A DNA stretch of 64,000 nucleotides from Terracoccus sp. 273MFTsu3.1. Its GTDB lineage: Bacteria > Actinomycetota > Actinomycetes > Actinomycetales > Dermatophilaceae. Under the pieces are notes generated by a model. The model was not told where the DNA came from. It was given only the letters and a program-made list of their open reading frames with translations, and searched no databases. Shown here piece after piece: positions 1-7,758 of the stretch. The translations under genes and the position numbers were made by a program. The stretch covers positions 1 through 64,000 of the forward strand of contig NZ_KB911827.1 in NCBI RefSeq assembly GCF_000383675.1. The letters run 5' to 3'. Numbering within the stretch: position 1 is the first letter of the stretch; each line of letters opens with the position of its first letter.

Positions 1-38
1 GCCTTGTACCGCTGCTCGGCCACGCTCATCTCCTTCAT
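1..38 (-). CDS. IS481-family transposase, N-terminal end only
   Basis: Only the first 12-13 codons lie in the window; the gene runs off the left edge. The minus-strand reading is MKEMSVAEQRYKA or, from the second ATG at position 29, MSVAEQRYKA. The SVAEQRY-A opening is typical of actinobacterial IS481-type DDE transposases, recognised from memory. An AAGGAG lies directly before the second ATG, so the first ATG may be used. The four short repeats just upstream support a mobile-element end. With so few residues the family call is moderate. Confidence 0.5.
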   Translation of the reverse strand, partial: MKEMSVAEQRYK

Positions 39-47
39 CAGGAGAGC

Positions 48-142
48 GTCAAGGATCAGCCGAAGCAGCTGTCAACCATCACCCGAAACACTGTCAGGCA
101 TCAGGCGAAGCCCGAACGTCAAACATCAGGCGAAGTCATACA
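48..142. repeat. Subterminal repeats and probable end of the IS481-type element
   Basis: Four imperfect 20-base copies lie at 48-67, 71-90, 93-112 and 118-137, with starts 23, 22 and 25 bases apart. The best conserved part is ATCAGGCGAAG. Read inward on the minus strand from 142, the end would be TGTATGACTTCGCCTGATG, a TGT-type terminus. Repeated subterminal motifs next to a transposase start suggest transposase-binding sites. The edge is about 10 bases from the tRNA 3' end. Confidence 0.55.
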
Positions 143-151
143 GCTGTCCGG

Positions 152-225
152 TGGGGCAGCAGGGGCTTGAACCCTGGACCGACGGATTATGAGTCCGCTG
201 CTCTGACCGGCTGAGCTACTGCCCC
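152..225 (-). tRNA. tRNA with CAT anticodon (elongator Met, possibly Ile2)
   Basis: The minus strand folds into a full cloverleaf: a perfect 7-bp acceptor stem (GGGGCAG with CTGCCCC), D arm GCTC/GAGC, anticodon stem GCGGA/TCCGT around loop CTCATAA, and T arm CAGGG/CCCTG around TTCAAGC. The anticodon is CAT. The 5' end starts with a paired G, so it is not an initiator type. Met versus lysidine-modified Ile2 cannot be settled by eye. CCA is not encoded. Confidence 0.9.
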
Positions 226-425
226 GGGACCGTCAGCGGCCGGGGCCGCTGAGATCGGTCGGAGTCTATCGACCGCTCGGTGACCATCGCGGAGGTGGGC
301 GAGTGGCGGGCGCGTGGCGGGCCCGGGACGCCGCGGGGTGGCGCGGGGCCGGCCGCGGCCTCGGGATGCGGAACCTCTAGGCTCGCCGTGACCACCGACC
401 CTTGGCACGTGAGGAGACGACGAGC

Positions 426-767
426 ATGAGTGACGGCATCCGCGTGGCAGCGGTCGACGACGTCGAGCCCGGTGAGGCGCTCGTCCTCGACACGGCGGTC
501 ACGGGCACGGACGAGCCGATCTCACTCTTCCGGGACGACGACGGCACGTACTACGCGCTCGACGACACGTGCTCGCACGAGGACGCCTCCCTGGCCGACG
601 GCTGGATCGAGGCCGGCGAGGTCGAGTGCCCGCTCCATGCCACCCGCTTCTGCCTGAGCGACGGCAAGCCGATGTGCCTGCCGGCAACGAAGCCGGTGCG
701 CACCCACAAGGTCGAGGTCCGTGACGACGAGGTCCTCGTCTTCCCGGGTGTGCCCGCAGGCAGCTGA
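426..767 (+). CDS. Rieske-type [2Fe-2S] ferredoxin
   Basis: A 113-residue soluble protein with the two Rieske cluster-binding boxes: C49-S-H51 and C68-P-L-H71, separated as in ferredoxin subunits of non-heme-iron ring hydroxylases (BphF type). No membrane anchor or signal peptide is seen, so it is probably a cytosolic electron carrier. The ATG at 426 follows a GAGGAGA ribosome site at 411-417. No oxygenase gene is adjacent, so its redox partner is unknown. A 13-residue open frame from a GTG at 388 ends in TGA overlapping this ATG; it may couple translation or be chance. Confidence 0.85.
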   Translation: MSDGIRVAAVDDVEPGEALVLDTAVTGTDEPISLFRDDDGTYYALDDTCSHEDASLADGWIEAGEVECPLHATRFCLSDGKPMCLPATKPVRTHKVEVRDDEVLVFPGVPAGS

Positions 768-942
768 GCGGGGCGAAAGCCACATATCGGTTCCTGAGAC
801 TGCTGGTGCCGATGTGCCTCGTGGTGCACAATGGGCGAGTGCTCGCCGTCGAGCACGTTCGTCCGGCACCACCGAGTCAGTCCACCGGCACGTGAAGCAG
901 CAGGCGTTGGGGAAGACGTCCCTGCAACTTCAGGAGGTTCGG

Positions 943-1458
943 ATGGCTGTCGCGATGCCGCGCACCACGACACGCGGGGTTCTGTTCGTACACGGAGCCC
1001 CGGCCGCGCTCTGCCCGCACATCACGTGGGCGATCGAGGCCGTCCTCGACGAGCCGGTGACGTTCGACTGGATCCCCCAGCCGGCCGCCCCACGGATGGT
1101 GCGGACCGAGCTGACCTGGACCGGGGCCCCCGGCACCGGCGCCGAGCTGGCCAGCGCGCTGCGGGGCTGGGACGGGCTGCGCTACGAGGTGACCGAGGAG
1201 CCGTCGCCCGGCTGCGACGGGGCTCGATGGTCCTACACGCCGCGGCTCGGCATCCACCACGCCATGACGTCGGCGTCCGGAGACGCCGTCGTCCAGGAGG
1301 ACCGGCTCCGGGAGGCGATCCTGCGCACGCGCGGCGACGTCGAGGCGCTCCAGGACGAGATCGACCTGCTGCTCGGAGTCCCGTGGGACGAAGAGCTCGA
1401 GGTCTTCCGCTACGCCGGTGACGGCGCCGCCGTGCGCTGGCTGCACAAGGTGGGCTGA
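943..1458 (+). CDS. DUF3145 protein
   Basis: A 171-residue protein matching the actinobacterial DUF3145 family by its opening TRGVLFVHGAPAALCPH, the internal EEPSPGCDGARWSYTP segment and the C-terminal FRYAGDGAAVRWLHKVG; recognised from memory. No enzymatic motif or membrane segment is visible and the family has no assigned function that I know of. The start at 943 is set by a strong AGGAGG at 932-937; longer upstream frames lack family similarity. A perfect hairpin follows within 50 bases. In many actinobacteria this gene lies close to the fab cluster, as here (2.3 kb away). Confidence 0.85.
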   Translation: MAVAMPRTTTRGVLFVHGAPAALCPHITWAIEAVLDEPVTFDWIPQPAAPRMVRTELTWTGAPGTGAELASALRGWDGLRYEVTEEPSPGCDGARWSYTPRLGIHHAMTSASGDAVVQEDRLREAILRTRGDVEALQDEIDLLLGVPWDEELEVFRYAGDGAAVRWLHKVG

Positions 1459-1503
1459 CCACCACACGTCTCGCCCGCCGCGACCTCCAGCGCGGCGCAC
1501 GAG

Positions 1504-1546
1504 ATGACGAGGGCCCGGGCGGTTCGTGCTCCCGGGCCCTCGTCAT
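1504..1546. terminator. Perfect hairpin after DUF3145
   Basis: A 16-bp perfect inverted repeat, ATGACGAGGGCCCGGG (1504-1519) against CCCGGGCCCTCGTCAT (1531-1546), with an 11-base loop. There is no T-run, as is usual for actinobacterial terminators. Confidence 0.75.
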
Positions 1547-1671
1547 GCCTGTGCGGCCAAGGGTCGTCGCAAAACCGGTGGCCAGCAGGTACTGCCGCCT
1601 GTCACCATCGACGGGGCGCGGCGACCGCAGTGCCCCAACACCTCTCACCGTCCGCGGACGAAAGGCCTGTC

Positions 1672-1797
1672 ATGTCAACGGGACCCATCATGAAAGCGAA
1701 GCGCAGCCTGTGCCTCGCCGATGTGGCCTACCCGTTCAACGGGGAGTGCGGCATCCGGCACCCCCACCCACGGCATCCCCGCCTGCGATCTCGCTGA
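1672..1797 (+). CDS. Possible 41-residue protein of unknown function
   Basis: A short frame with an ATG six bases after GAAAGG. The product has two cysteines and a His/Pro/Arg-rich tail; no family is recognised. It lies in the otherwise empty 415-base stretch between the DUF3145 terminator and the HNH gene. Only the ribosome site supports it, so it may be non-coding. Confidence 0.3.
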   Translation: MSTGPIMKAKRSLCLADVAYPFNGECGIRHPHPRHPRLRSR

Positions 1798-1884
1798 CGT
1801 ACGAGCCTCACCCGCTCCGCTTCGTCGAGCCGCCCCCCGGGATGACCCGGACGGGCGGCTCTTCGCGTGCCGCCCGTCGACCTG

Positions 1885-1945
1885 ACGACGACACGACGAC
1901 ACGACGAACGACGACACGACGACACGACGACACGACGACACGACG
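1885..1945. repeat. ACGACACG short tandem repeat
   Basis: An 8-base unit, ACGACACG, is repeated about twice, interrupted by ACGAACG, then repeated about four more times. The tract ends directly before the GGAGAGGAGG ribosome site of the HNH gene. Eight-base units slip easily during replication and this tract lies where the mRNA leader must be. Confidence 0.85.
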
Positions 1946-1961
1946 GAGAGGAGGACCGACC

Positions 1962-2459
1962 ATGACCCAGGTCGAGGTGTGGAACGCCGACGAGACGCTG
2001 CTGCACCGCGTCTCGGTGCGGCACGCCGTGCGGATGATCTGGCGTGGCGTCGCGACCCCCGTCGAGGTTCACGCGACAGAGCGTTTCGGCCCCTACCAGG
2101 TGCCGGTCGTCGTGCGGCTGGTGCGCTACGTCGAGCAGAAGTGGCTCTACTCGCGCACCCGTGCCACCTACTCGCGCGAGGGCGTGCTGCTGCGCGACCG
2201 GCACCGGTGCGCCTACTGCGGCCGCGTCACGGCCACGACGATGGACCACGTCCTGCCGCGCTCGCGGGGCGGGGCGACGTCGTGGGCCAACGCCGTCGCG
2301 GCGTGCGAACCGTGCAACCTCCGCAAGGGTGACCGGACGCCGGACGAGGCGCGGATGCCGTTGCGCTGGGTGCCCTACGTCCCCACCCGGGTGCAGCTGC
2401 ACTTCACCCGGGCGACCACCTCGAACGCCACCGAGCTCGGGAAGGAGCCCGCGAGATGA
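1962..2459 (+). CDS. HNH endonuclease domain protein
   Basis: A 165-residue protein with a C-terminal HNH nuclease fold: zinc pairs C83-x2-C86 and C115-x2-C118, D95-H96 as the first catalytic box, N110, and the CEPCNLRKGD segment. The N-terminal 75 residues have no recognised domain. Such McrA-like HNH proteins are common and conserved in actinobacteria, mostly without a known target. The ATG at 1962 follows a strong GGAGAGGAGG. The stop overlaps the next start as ATGA, so it is translationally coupled to the WhiB gene. An octamer tandem repeat lies just upstream. Confidence 0.85.
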   Translation: MTQVEVWNADETLLHRVSVRHAVRMIWRGVATPVEVHATERFGPYQVPVVVRLVRYVEQKWLYSRTRATYSREGVLLRDRHRCAYCGRVTATTMDHVLPRSRGGATSWANAVAACEPCNLRKGDRTPDEARMPLRWVPYVPTRVQLHFTRATTSNATELGKEPAR

Positions 2460-2830
2460 CGAGAAAGCGCACGACCCTGCACACCCAGTCCCTCGGACAG
2501 GTCGGCCTCCGCCCGGCCGCCCGGGGCGGCCTGGCGCTCGAGGCGTGGATCTTCCGCGCGGCGTCGGTGCATCCCTTCGAGCCGGGCGGCGCGCTGCCGC
2601 TCTGCGCAGGCGAGGACCCGGACCTCTTCTGGCCGGCCACCGAGGCCGAGGCTGATCAGGCCAGGACGGTGTGCCGGGCCTGCCCCCTCAGGGAGGCGTG
2701 CCTCACCGTGGCGCAGCAACGCCTCGAGTGGGGCGTGTGGGGCGGGCAGCTGCTCGCCAAGGGGCGCCCGACGACCGAGCTCCCCGGAAACATGCGCCCG
2801 TCGGCGCACGACGCGGCGCGCAGCGCCTGA
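2456..2830 (+). CDS. WhiB-family iron-sulfur transcription regulator
   Basis: A 124-residue protein with the Wbl signature: four cysteines C50, C73, C76 and C82 to hold a [4Fe-4S] cluster, followed by the turn GVWGG (93-97) and a basic stretch AKGRP used for DNA or sigma-factor contact. Proteins of this family bind region 4 of the primary sigma factor and tune transcription in response to redox or development; this is family knowledge. The unusually long N-terminus (about 45 residues before the first Cys) has no recognised domain. Its start overlaps the HNH stop by four bases, so the two are made together. Which Wbl subclass this is cannot be told by eye. Confidence 0.9.
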   Translation: MTRKRTTLHTQSLGQVGLRPAARGGLALEAWIFRAASVHPFEPGGALPLCAGEDPDLFWPATEAEADQARTVCRACPLREACLTVAQQRLEWGVWGGQLLAKGRPTTELPGNMRPSAHDAARSA

Positions 2831-2921
2831 CACCGAGGACGTATGCCGGGTGGCGCGGTCCCGACGGACGCCGCCACCCGGCGGGAGATGCCAGCCCGAC
2901 GGCGGTGTCGGTCGCACCGTT

Positions 2922-2927
2922 TAGCGT
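2922..2927 (+). promoter_or_regulatory. -10 element TAGCGT for a leaderless LAGLIDADG gene
   Basis: TAGCGT ends six bases before the ATG at 2934, and no ribosome site precedes that ATG. The predicted transcript starts at or next to the start codon. Confidence 0.5.
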
Positions 2928-2933
2928 CCGGTC

Positions 2934-3758
2934 ATGCTGCTCGACCCGTCCCGACCCGACGTGTCCTACCTGCTCGGACTCCTGCACACGGACGGATGGC
3001 ACTCGGGGGACGTCGACCACAAGGGCGTCGTCGGCATCGAGCTCCATGAGCGCGACGTCGACGTGTTGCAGCAGATCAGGCACGTCATCCCCTGCTACTC
3101 CGCTCTCAGACGTCGTCGGCGCAGCACCAACTTTGCCGACGACTACGTGAGCTACCAGCTCCTGTTCTCCAACCAGGCCGTGCGGATCGAGCTGGCCAGC
3201 CTGGGGATGCGCCCGGGACCCAAGTCGCGCGACGTCGGTCCACCGACACACTGTGGGCTGGTGTCGAGGGCGTACCTGCGCGGCGTGCTCGATGGGGATG
3301 GATCAGTGGGATTCACGCGGACGGGCGCGCCGTTCGTGAACCTGGTGACGGCATCAGAGCCCATGGCACGGTTCTTCGAGGACCAGGTCTGGGAGATCTG
3401 CGGTGTGCGACGCTCCACACGGCGGAACACCCGTGACCGAGTGTTCAACGTGATGGTGACCAACACGTCCGCTGCCCTGATGGCAGGTCATTGCTGGCAG
3501 GCCGGTGACCGGCCGGTCATGGCTCGAAAGGCGAGAGCCGCGGCCGAGGTCGCGGCGTGGCAGCCACTGCCGCAGAAGGCCGGTCGCTACGGGGTCAAGC
3601 GGGAGAAGTGGACGGCGGCTCAGGACGAGCTGCTGCTGTCGCACTCACTCGCCGAGTCCGCGGAGATCCTCGGGCGCACCCTGAAGTCGGTGTCCGTGCG
3701 CCGCTGGAGGCTCCGGCACGGCATCACGAACGGTGACCAGAGTCCTGACCACCCTTGA
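2934..3758 (+). CDS. Free-standing LAGLIDADG-type endonuclease with C-terminal HTH
   Basis: A 274-residue protein with two degenerate LAGLIDADG motifs, YLLGLLHTDG (12-21) and YLRGVLDGDG (114-123). Both keep the acidic residue (D20 and D122) needed for metal-dependent DNA cleavage. Residues about 225-265 (KWTAAQDELLL...SVSVRRWRLRHG) look like a Myb/SANT-like helix-turn-helix. Two motifs in one chain suggest a monomeric enzyme. It is not embedded in an intron or intein: the flanking WhiB and fabF genes look intact. It may be a homing endonuclease or a domesticated DNA-binding protein. The start is set by a leaderless promoter. Confidence 0.75.
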   Translation: MLLDPSRPDVSYLLGLLHTDGWHSGDVDHKGVVGIELHERDVDVLQQIRHVIPCYSALRRRRRSTNFADDYVSYQLLFSNQAVRIELASLGMRPGPKSRDVGPPTHCGLVSRAYLRGVLDGDGSVGFTRTGAPFVNLVTASEPMARFFEDQVWEICGVRRSTRRNTRDRVFNVMVTNTSAALMAGHCWQAGDRPVMARKARAAAEVAAWQPLPQKAGRYGVKREKWTAAQDELLLSHSLAESAEILGRTLKSVSVRRWRLRHGITNGDQSPDHP

Positions 3759-3774
3759 GCAGTCAGGACTCTGG
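3737..3774. terminator. Hairpin between convergent endonuclease and fabF
   Basis: A perfect 12-bp stem, CCAGAGTCCTGA (3737-3748) against TCAGGACTCTGG (3763-3774), with a 14-base loop that contains the endonuclease stop codon. It can serve both converging genes. Confidence 0.7.
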
Positions 3775-3792
3775 TTCCGGCGTGGTGTCGAG

Positions 3793-5043
3793 TCAGATGC
3801 TGCGGATCGCCAGGGCGACGTTGTGGCCGCCGAAGCCGAACGAGTTGTTGAGCGCCGCGATGTCGCCGTCGGGCAGCTTCTGGTGCTCGCCGGAGACGAC
3901 GTTGAGCGGGATCTCGGGGTCCTGGTCGTCGAGGTTGATCGTCGCCGGCACGAGGCGGTGGTAGATCGACTGGATCGTGATGACCGCCTCGAGCGCGCCG
4001 GCCGCGCCGAGCAGGTGCCCGGTCATCGACTTCGTGGCCGTCACCGACATGTTCTCGGTGTGGTCGCCGAACGCCCGCTTGATGGCGTTGTACTCGGCCA
4101 CGTCACCGACGGGGGTCGAGGTGGCATGCGCGTTGATGTGGATGATGTCGGTCGGTGACAGGTCGGCCCGCTCGACGGCATACAGCATGGCCCGCGATGC
4201 GCCGGAGCCGTTGGGCTCGGGGGCGGTGATGTGGTGCGCATCGGCCGACATGCCGACGCTCGCGAGCTCGGCGTAGATGCGGGCGCCGCGGGCGCGGGCG
4301 TGCTCCTCCGACTCGAGGACGATGACGGCGGCGCCCTCACCGAGGACGAAGCCGTCGCGGCCGGTGTCGTAGGGACGCGAGGCGCGCGTCGGGTCGTCGT
4401 TGCGCGTCGAGAGCGCCTGCATCGCGGCGAAGCCGGCGATGGGGAGCGGGTGGACGGCTGCCTCGGTGCCGCCGGCGACGACGATGTCGGCCCGGCCGGT
4501 GCGGATCATGTCGATGGCGTAGCCCATGCTCTCGGCGCCGGAGGCGCAGGCGCTGACCGTCGTGTGGGCGCCGGCGCGGGCGCCGAGGTCGAGTGACACG
4601 GCCGCGGCGGGGCCGTTGGGCATGAGCATCGGGACCGCGAGCGGGTAGACGCGGCGCGGGCCCTTCTCCTTGAGGACGTCCCACTGGTCGAGCAGGGTCC
4701 ACACGCCGCCGATGCCGGAGCCGATCGCGGCGCCGAGGCGCTCGGGGTCGATCTCGGGGGCGCCGGCGTCGGCCCACGCCTCACGTGCGGCGATGAGGGC
4801 GTACTGGCTCGAGGGGTCGAGGCGGCGGGTCTCGACCTTGGCGAGGACCTCGACCGGGGGGGTAGCGATCGTCGCGGCGAACGTGACGGGGAGCTCGTAC
4901 TTGGCGACCCAGTCGAAGTCCATCGTGCGGGCGCCGGACCGCCCCGCGAGCAGGGCCTCCCACGTCTCCGTGGCGGTACCGCCCAGGGGCGTGGTGGCTC
5001 CGAGACCGGTGACCACGACGCGTCGGTCGCGATTGGACGTCAT
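3793..5043 (-). CDS. fabF: 3-oxoacyl-ACP synthase II (KAS II)
   Basis: A 416-residue condensing enzyme that extends acyl-ACP with malonyl-ACP in type II fatty acid synthesis. The nucleophile is C166 in SACASGAESMG. The two histidines lie in NAHATSTPVGD and the TKSMTGHLLGAAG motif, giving the Cys-His-His triad plus lysine of the family. Length and the opening RRVVVTGLGATTPLG match FabF. It is the last gene of a cluster transcribed leftward (fasR, fabD, fabH, acpP, fabF), 145 bases after acpP. A shared hairpin terminator lies downstream. Confidence 0.96.
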   Translation of the reverse strand: MTSNRDRRVVVTGLGATTPLGGTATETWEALLAGRSGARTMDFDWVAKYELPVTFAATIATPPVEVLAKVETRRLDPSSQYALIAAREAWADAGAPEIDPERLGAAIGSGIGGVWTLLDQWDVLKEKGPRRVYPLAVPMLMPNGPAAAVSLDLGARAGAHTTVSACASGAESMGYAIDMIRTGRADIVVAGGTEAAVHPLPIAGFAAMQALSTRNDDPTRASRPYDTGRDGFVLGEGAAVIVLESEEHARARGARIYAELASVGMSADAHHITAPEPNGSGASRAMLYAVERADLSPTDIIHINAHATSTPVGDVAEYNAIKRAFGDHTENMSVTATKSMTGHLLGAAGALEAVITIQSIYHRLVPATINLDDQDPEIPLNVVSGEHQKLPDGDIAALNNSFGFGGHNVALAIRSI

Positions 5044-5188
5044 GGTGACGTGCTCCTCTGAGTCGAGTGGGGTGGGGTGGTGCGAGGGGTGCTGGGTCTG
5101 ACGAGGCTGCTGCGGTGGGGCAGGGGTGGCGGGTGCCGCCGGTGAGGCTCGGTCGGCGCCCGGTGGTGCCGGGCGCCGACCGGGTGCA

Positions 5189-5437
5189 TCAGGACTGCGC
5201 GCCGGCGATGAAGGTGACGGCGTCGCGAACGGTCTTGAGGTTCTTGACCTCGCTGTCCGGGATGCGCACGCCGAACTTCTCCTCGGCGTTGACGACGATC
5301 GTCATCATCGAGAGGGAGTCGATGTCGAGGTCCTCGGTGAAGGACTTGTCCATCTCGACGGACGCGGTGTCGAGGCCGGTCTCCTCGTTGACGATCTCGG
5401 CAAGACCCTCGAGGATCTCCTGCTCGGACTGAGCCAT
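5189..5437 (-). CDS. acpP: Acyl carrier protein
   Basis: An 82-residue acidic four-helix protein that carries growing acyl chains. The phosphopantetheine attachment serine is S41 in DLDIDSLS. The start MAQSEQE at 5437 is chosen because AAGGAG lies seven bases upstream; the frame is open further upstream, but that stretch has no ACP similarity. It sits between fabH and fabF in the fatty-acid operon, as in Streptomyces. Confidence 0.96.
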   Translation of the reverse strand: MAQSEQEILEGLAEIVNEETGLDTASVEMDKSFTEDLDIDSLSMMTIVVNAEEKFGVRIPDSEVKNLKTVRDAVTFIAGAQS

Positions 5438-5575
5438 CTGTCTGCTCCTTGTTCGTGTTGGCGGTTCGTGCTTGCGGTGGTGCTCGGGGCTGTCATCCGT
5501 GGTGGATGGCAATCCGTGGCCCGAATGACCCGTCGGGACCGGCGGGAGTGCTGGGGCTGCCCGTGCTGGGAGGGC

Positions 5576-6631
5576 TCAGGGCAGCACGACGACCTGCGCG
5601 GCATACACCAGACCGGCACCGAAGCCGATCTGGAGCGCGAGGCCGCCGCTGGGGATCTCCTTCTCGGCGAGCATGCGGGTCGTGGCGATCGGGATCGAGG
5701 CCGCCGAGGTGTTGGCGGTGGTGACGATGTCGCGGGCCACGGGGATGTCGGCGGGCAGCTTGAGCTGCTTGACCATGGCGTCGATGATCCGGATGTTCGC
5801 CTGGTGCGGGATGAAGGCGTCGAGGTCGTCGGCCTTGATGCCGGCCTTGTCGATGGCCTGCTGCGCCACCGGCGCCATGCCCCAGACCGCCCAGCGGAAG
5901 ACCGTCTGGCCGGCCATGCCGATGGCGGGCCACACGTTCTTGTCGGCCTGCGCGGACTGCCACGACTCGCGGACGTCGGTCCACGCCTGCTTCTGGGTGA
6001 TCGCGTCACGCTGCGTGCCGTCGGAGCCCCAGACCGTCGGGCCGATGCCCGGGGTGTCGCTCGGGCCGATGACGCAGGCGCCGGCGCCGTCGCCGAAGAT
6101 GAAGGCGCTCCCGCGGTCGTAGGGGTCGGTGAAGTCGCTGAGCTTCTCGACGCCGACGACGAGGACGTAGTCGGCCGAGCCGCCCTTGACCATGTCGCTC
6201 GCCATCGCGACGCCGTAGCAGTAGCCGGCGCACGCGGCCGAGATGTCGAGGGCCGGGGCCGTCGAGCCGAGCCGGGAGGCGAGCTCGGGCGCCGCGGCCG
6301 GCGTCTGGTAGGGATGCGTGACCGTGGCGACGAGGACGAAGCCGATCTGCTCCGGGGTGACGCCGGCGTGCTCGAGGGCCTGGCGGGAGGCGGCCTCCGC
6401 CATGTCGATGACGCTCTCGTCGTCGGCGGCGTAGTGGCGGCTGATGATGCCGGACCGCTCCCGGATCCACTCGTCGCTCGAGTCGATCTTGTCGACGATC
6501 TCGGAGTTCATGACGACGCGGGCGGGGCGGTAGGCGCCCACACCCAGCATCCGCGAGTGGCGTGCGGCGCCGGTGTCGACGAGGGTGCCGGTGCCCTTGG
6601 GCGTGGGCGCGGTGGCGCTGGGGGATGTCAC
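5576..6631 (-). CDS. fabH: 3-oxoacyl-ACP synthase III (KAS III)
   Basis: A 351-residue enzyme that starts fatty acid synthesis by condensing acyl-CoA with malonyl-ACP. The catalytic triad motifs are visible: C134 in SAACAGYCYG, His in IPHQANIRI and Asn in TTANTSAAS. The N-terminus carries about 25 residues of extra sequence before the conserved SRMLGVGAYRP. It follows fabD at about 150 bases. In actinobacteria FabH often prefers branched-chain starters; that is family knowledge, not visible here. Confidence 0.96.
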   Translation of the reverse strand: MTSPSATAPTPKGTGTLVDTGAARHSRMLGVGAYRPARVVMNSEIVDKIDSSDEWIRERSGIISRHYAADDESVIDMAEAASRQALEHAGVTPEQIGFVLVATVTHPYQTPAAAPELASRLGSTAPALDISAACAGYCYGVAMASDMVKGGSADYVLVVGVEKLSDFTDPYDRGSAFIFGDGAGACVIGPSDTPGIGPTVWGSDGTQRDAITQKQAWTDVRESWQSAQADKNVWPAIGMAGQTVFRWAVWGMAPVAQQAIDKAGIKADDLDAFIPHQANIRIIDAMVKQLKLPADIPVARDIVTTANTSAASIPIATTRMLAEKEIPSGGLALQIGFGAGLVYAAQVVVLP

Positions 6632-6779
6632 GTGAGGCCTTCTCGAGGGTGAGGGTTCAGGTGGGTCGTGGTGCGGCGCGGGGGAGGTCCTGGTGAGGCG
6701 GGGTCGCCGCCGGACGGGGGCCTCTCCACGAGCGTGCCCCTGTCGGGGTCGGTGCGCCAGTCATGGGACGTCGGTGTCG

Positions 6780-7712
6780 TCAGGAGGTCGCGTGGGAGGC
6801 GACGAGCGTGCGCGCCGCCTCGAGGTCGTCGGGCGTCTTGACGGCCAGGGTCTCCACGCCCGGCATGGCCCGTTTGGCGAGTCCCACCAGCGTGCCGGCG
6901 GGCGCGAGCTCGAGGAGCCCCGTGACCCCCAGCGCGAGCATCGTCTCCATGCAGCGGTCCCAGCGGACGGGGTTGCTGACCTGGCGCACGAGCCGGTCGA
7001 GGGCGTCCGGTCCGTCGGCGACGGTGGCACCATCGGCGTTCGAGAGCAGGCGGACGGTGGGCGCCGACGGCGTCACGTCAGCCGCGGCCGCGGCGAGCGC
7101 GTCGACGGCAGGGGACATGTGGTGGGTGTGGAACGCCCCGGCGACCTGGAGCGGGATGACCCGCGCCTTGCCGGGCGCCGCCCCCCGGAGCGCCTCGACC
7201 TGCTCGAGGGTGCCGGCGGCGACGACCTGGCCGGCGCCGTTGATGTTGGCCGGGGTCAGGCCGTGGGTCTCGAGGGCTGCGAGGACCTCGTCGGGGTCGC
7301 CGCCGAGCACGGCCGCCATGCCGGTCGGGGTGACCGCGCTGGCCTCGGCCATGGCGCGGCCGCGGGTCGCGACGAGGGCGATCGCCTGGTCGTCGGTGAT
7401 GACGCCGGCGAGGGCGGTGGCGGTCAGCTCCCCGACGGAGTGTCCGGCGAGGACGGCGCCCGTGCCGGCGAGCTCGTCGCGTGAGGGGAAGAGCGCCGAG
7501 GCCGTCACGAGGCCGGCTGCGACGATGAGCGGCTGGGCGACGGCGGTGTCCTTGATCGTCTCGGCGTCTGACTCCGTGCCGTGCGCGACGAGGTCGTGCC
7601 CGGCGGCGCGGCCGAGGGCGGACAGCTGCTCGCGCACCCCGTCGAGCTCGAGCCACGGGGCGAGGAAGCCGGGGGTCTGGGAACCCTGTCCAGGGCAGAC
7701 GATCGCTAGCAC
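6780..7712 (-). CDS. fabD: Malonyl-CoA:ACP transacylase
   Basis: A 310-residue acyltransferase that loads malonyl onto ACP. S92 in GHSVGE is the nucleophile, the partner His is in GAFHTHHMS, and the N-terminal CPGQGSQ motif is present. The start is a GTG at 7712 preceded by GGAAAGG. It is the first biosynthetic gene after the regulator fasR, 46 bases from the fasR stop. A palindrome 69-85 bases upstream of its start is a good candidate for the FasR operator. Confidence 0.95.
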   Translation of the reverse strand: MLAIVCPGQGSQTPGFLAPWLELDGVREQLSALGRAAGHDLVAHGTESDAETIKDTAVAQPLIVAAGLVTASALFPSRDELAGTGAVLAGHSVGELTATALAGVITDDQAIALVATRGRAMAEASAVTPTGMAAVLGGDPDEVLAALETHGLTPANINGAGQVVAAGTLEQVEALRGAAPGKARVIPLQVAGAFHTHHMSPAVDALAAAAADVTPSAPTVRLLSNADGATVADGPDALDRLVRQVSNPVRWDRCMETMLALGVTGLLELAPAGTLVGLAKRAMPGVETLAVKTPDDLEAARTLVASHATS

Positions 7713-7758
7713 GTGCTCAACCTTTCCGGGTTACCGGTCGGGACCTCGCCACCGAATG

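Noticed and set aside
48-137. Possible CRISPR array (four regular repeats)
   Set aside because: The repeats are imperfect and the gaps are only 2-5 bases, too short for spacers; a transposase start is adjacent.
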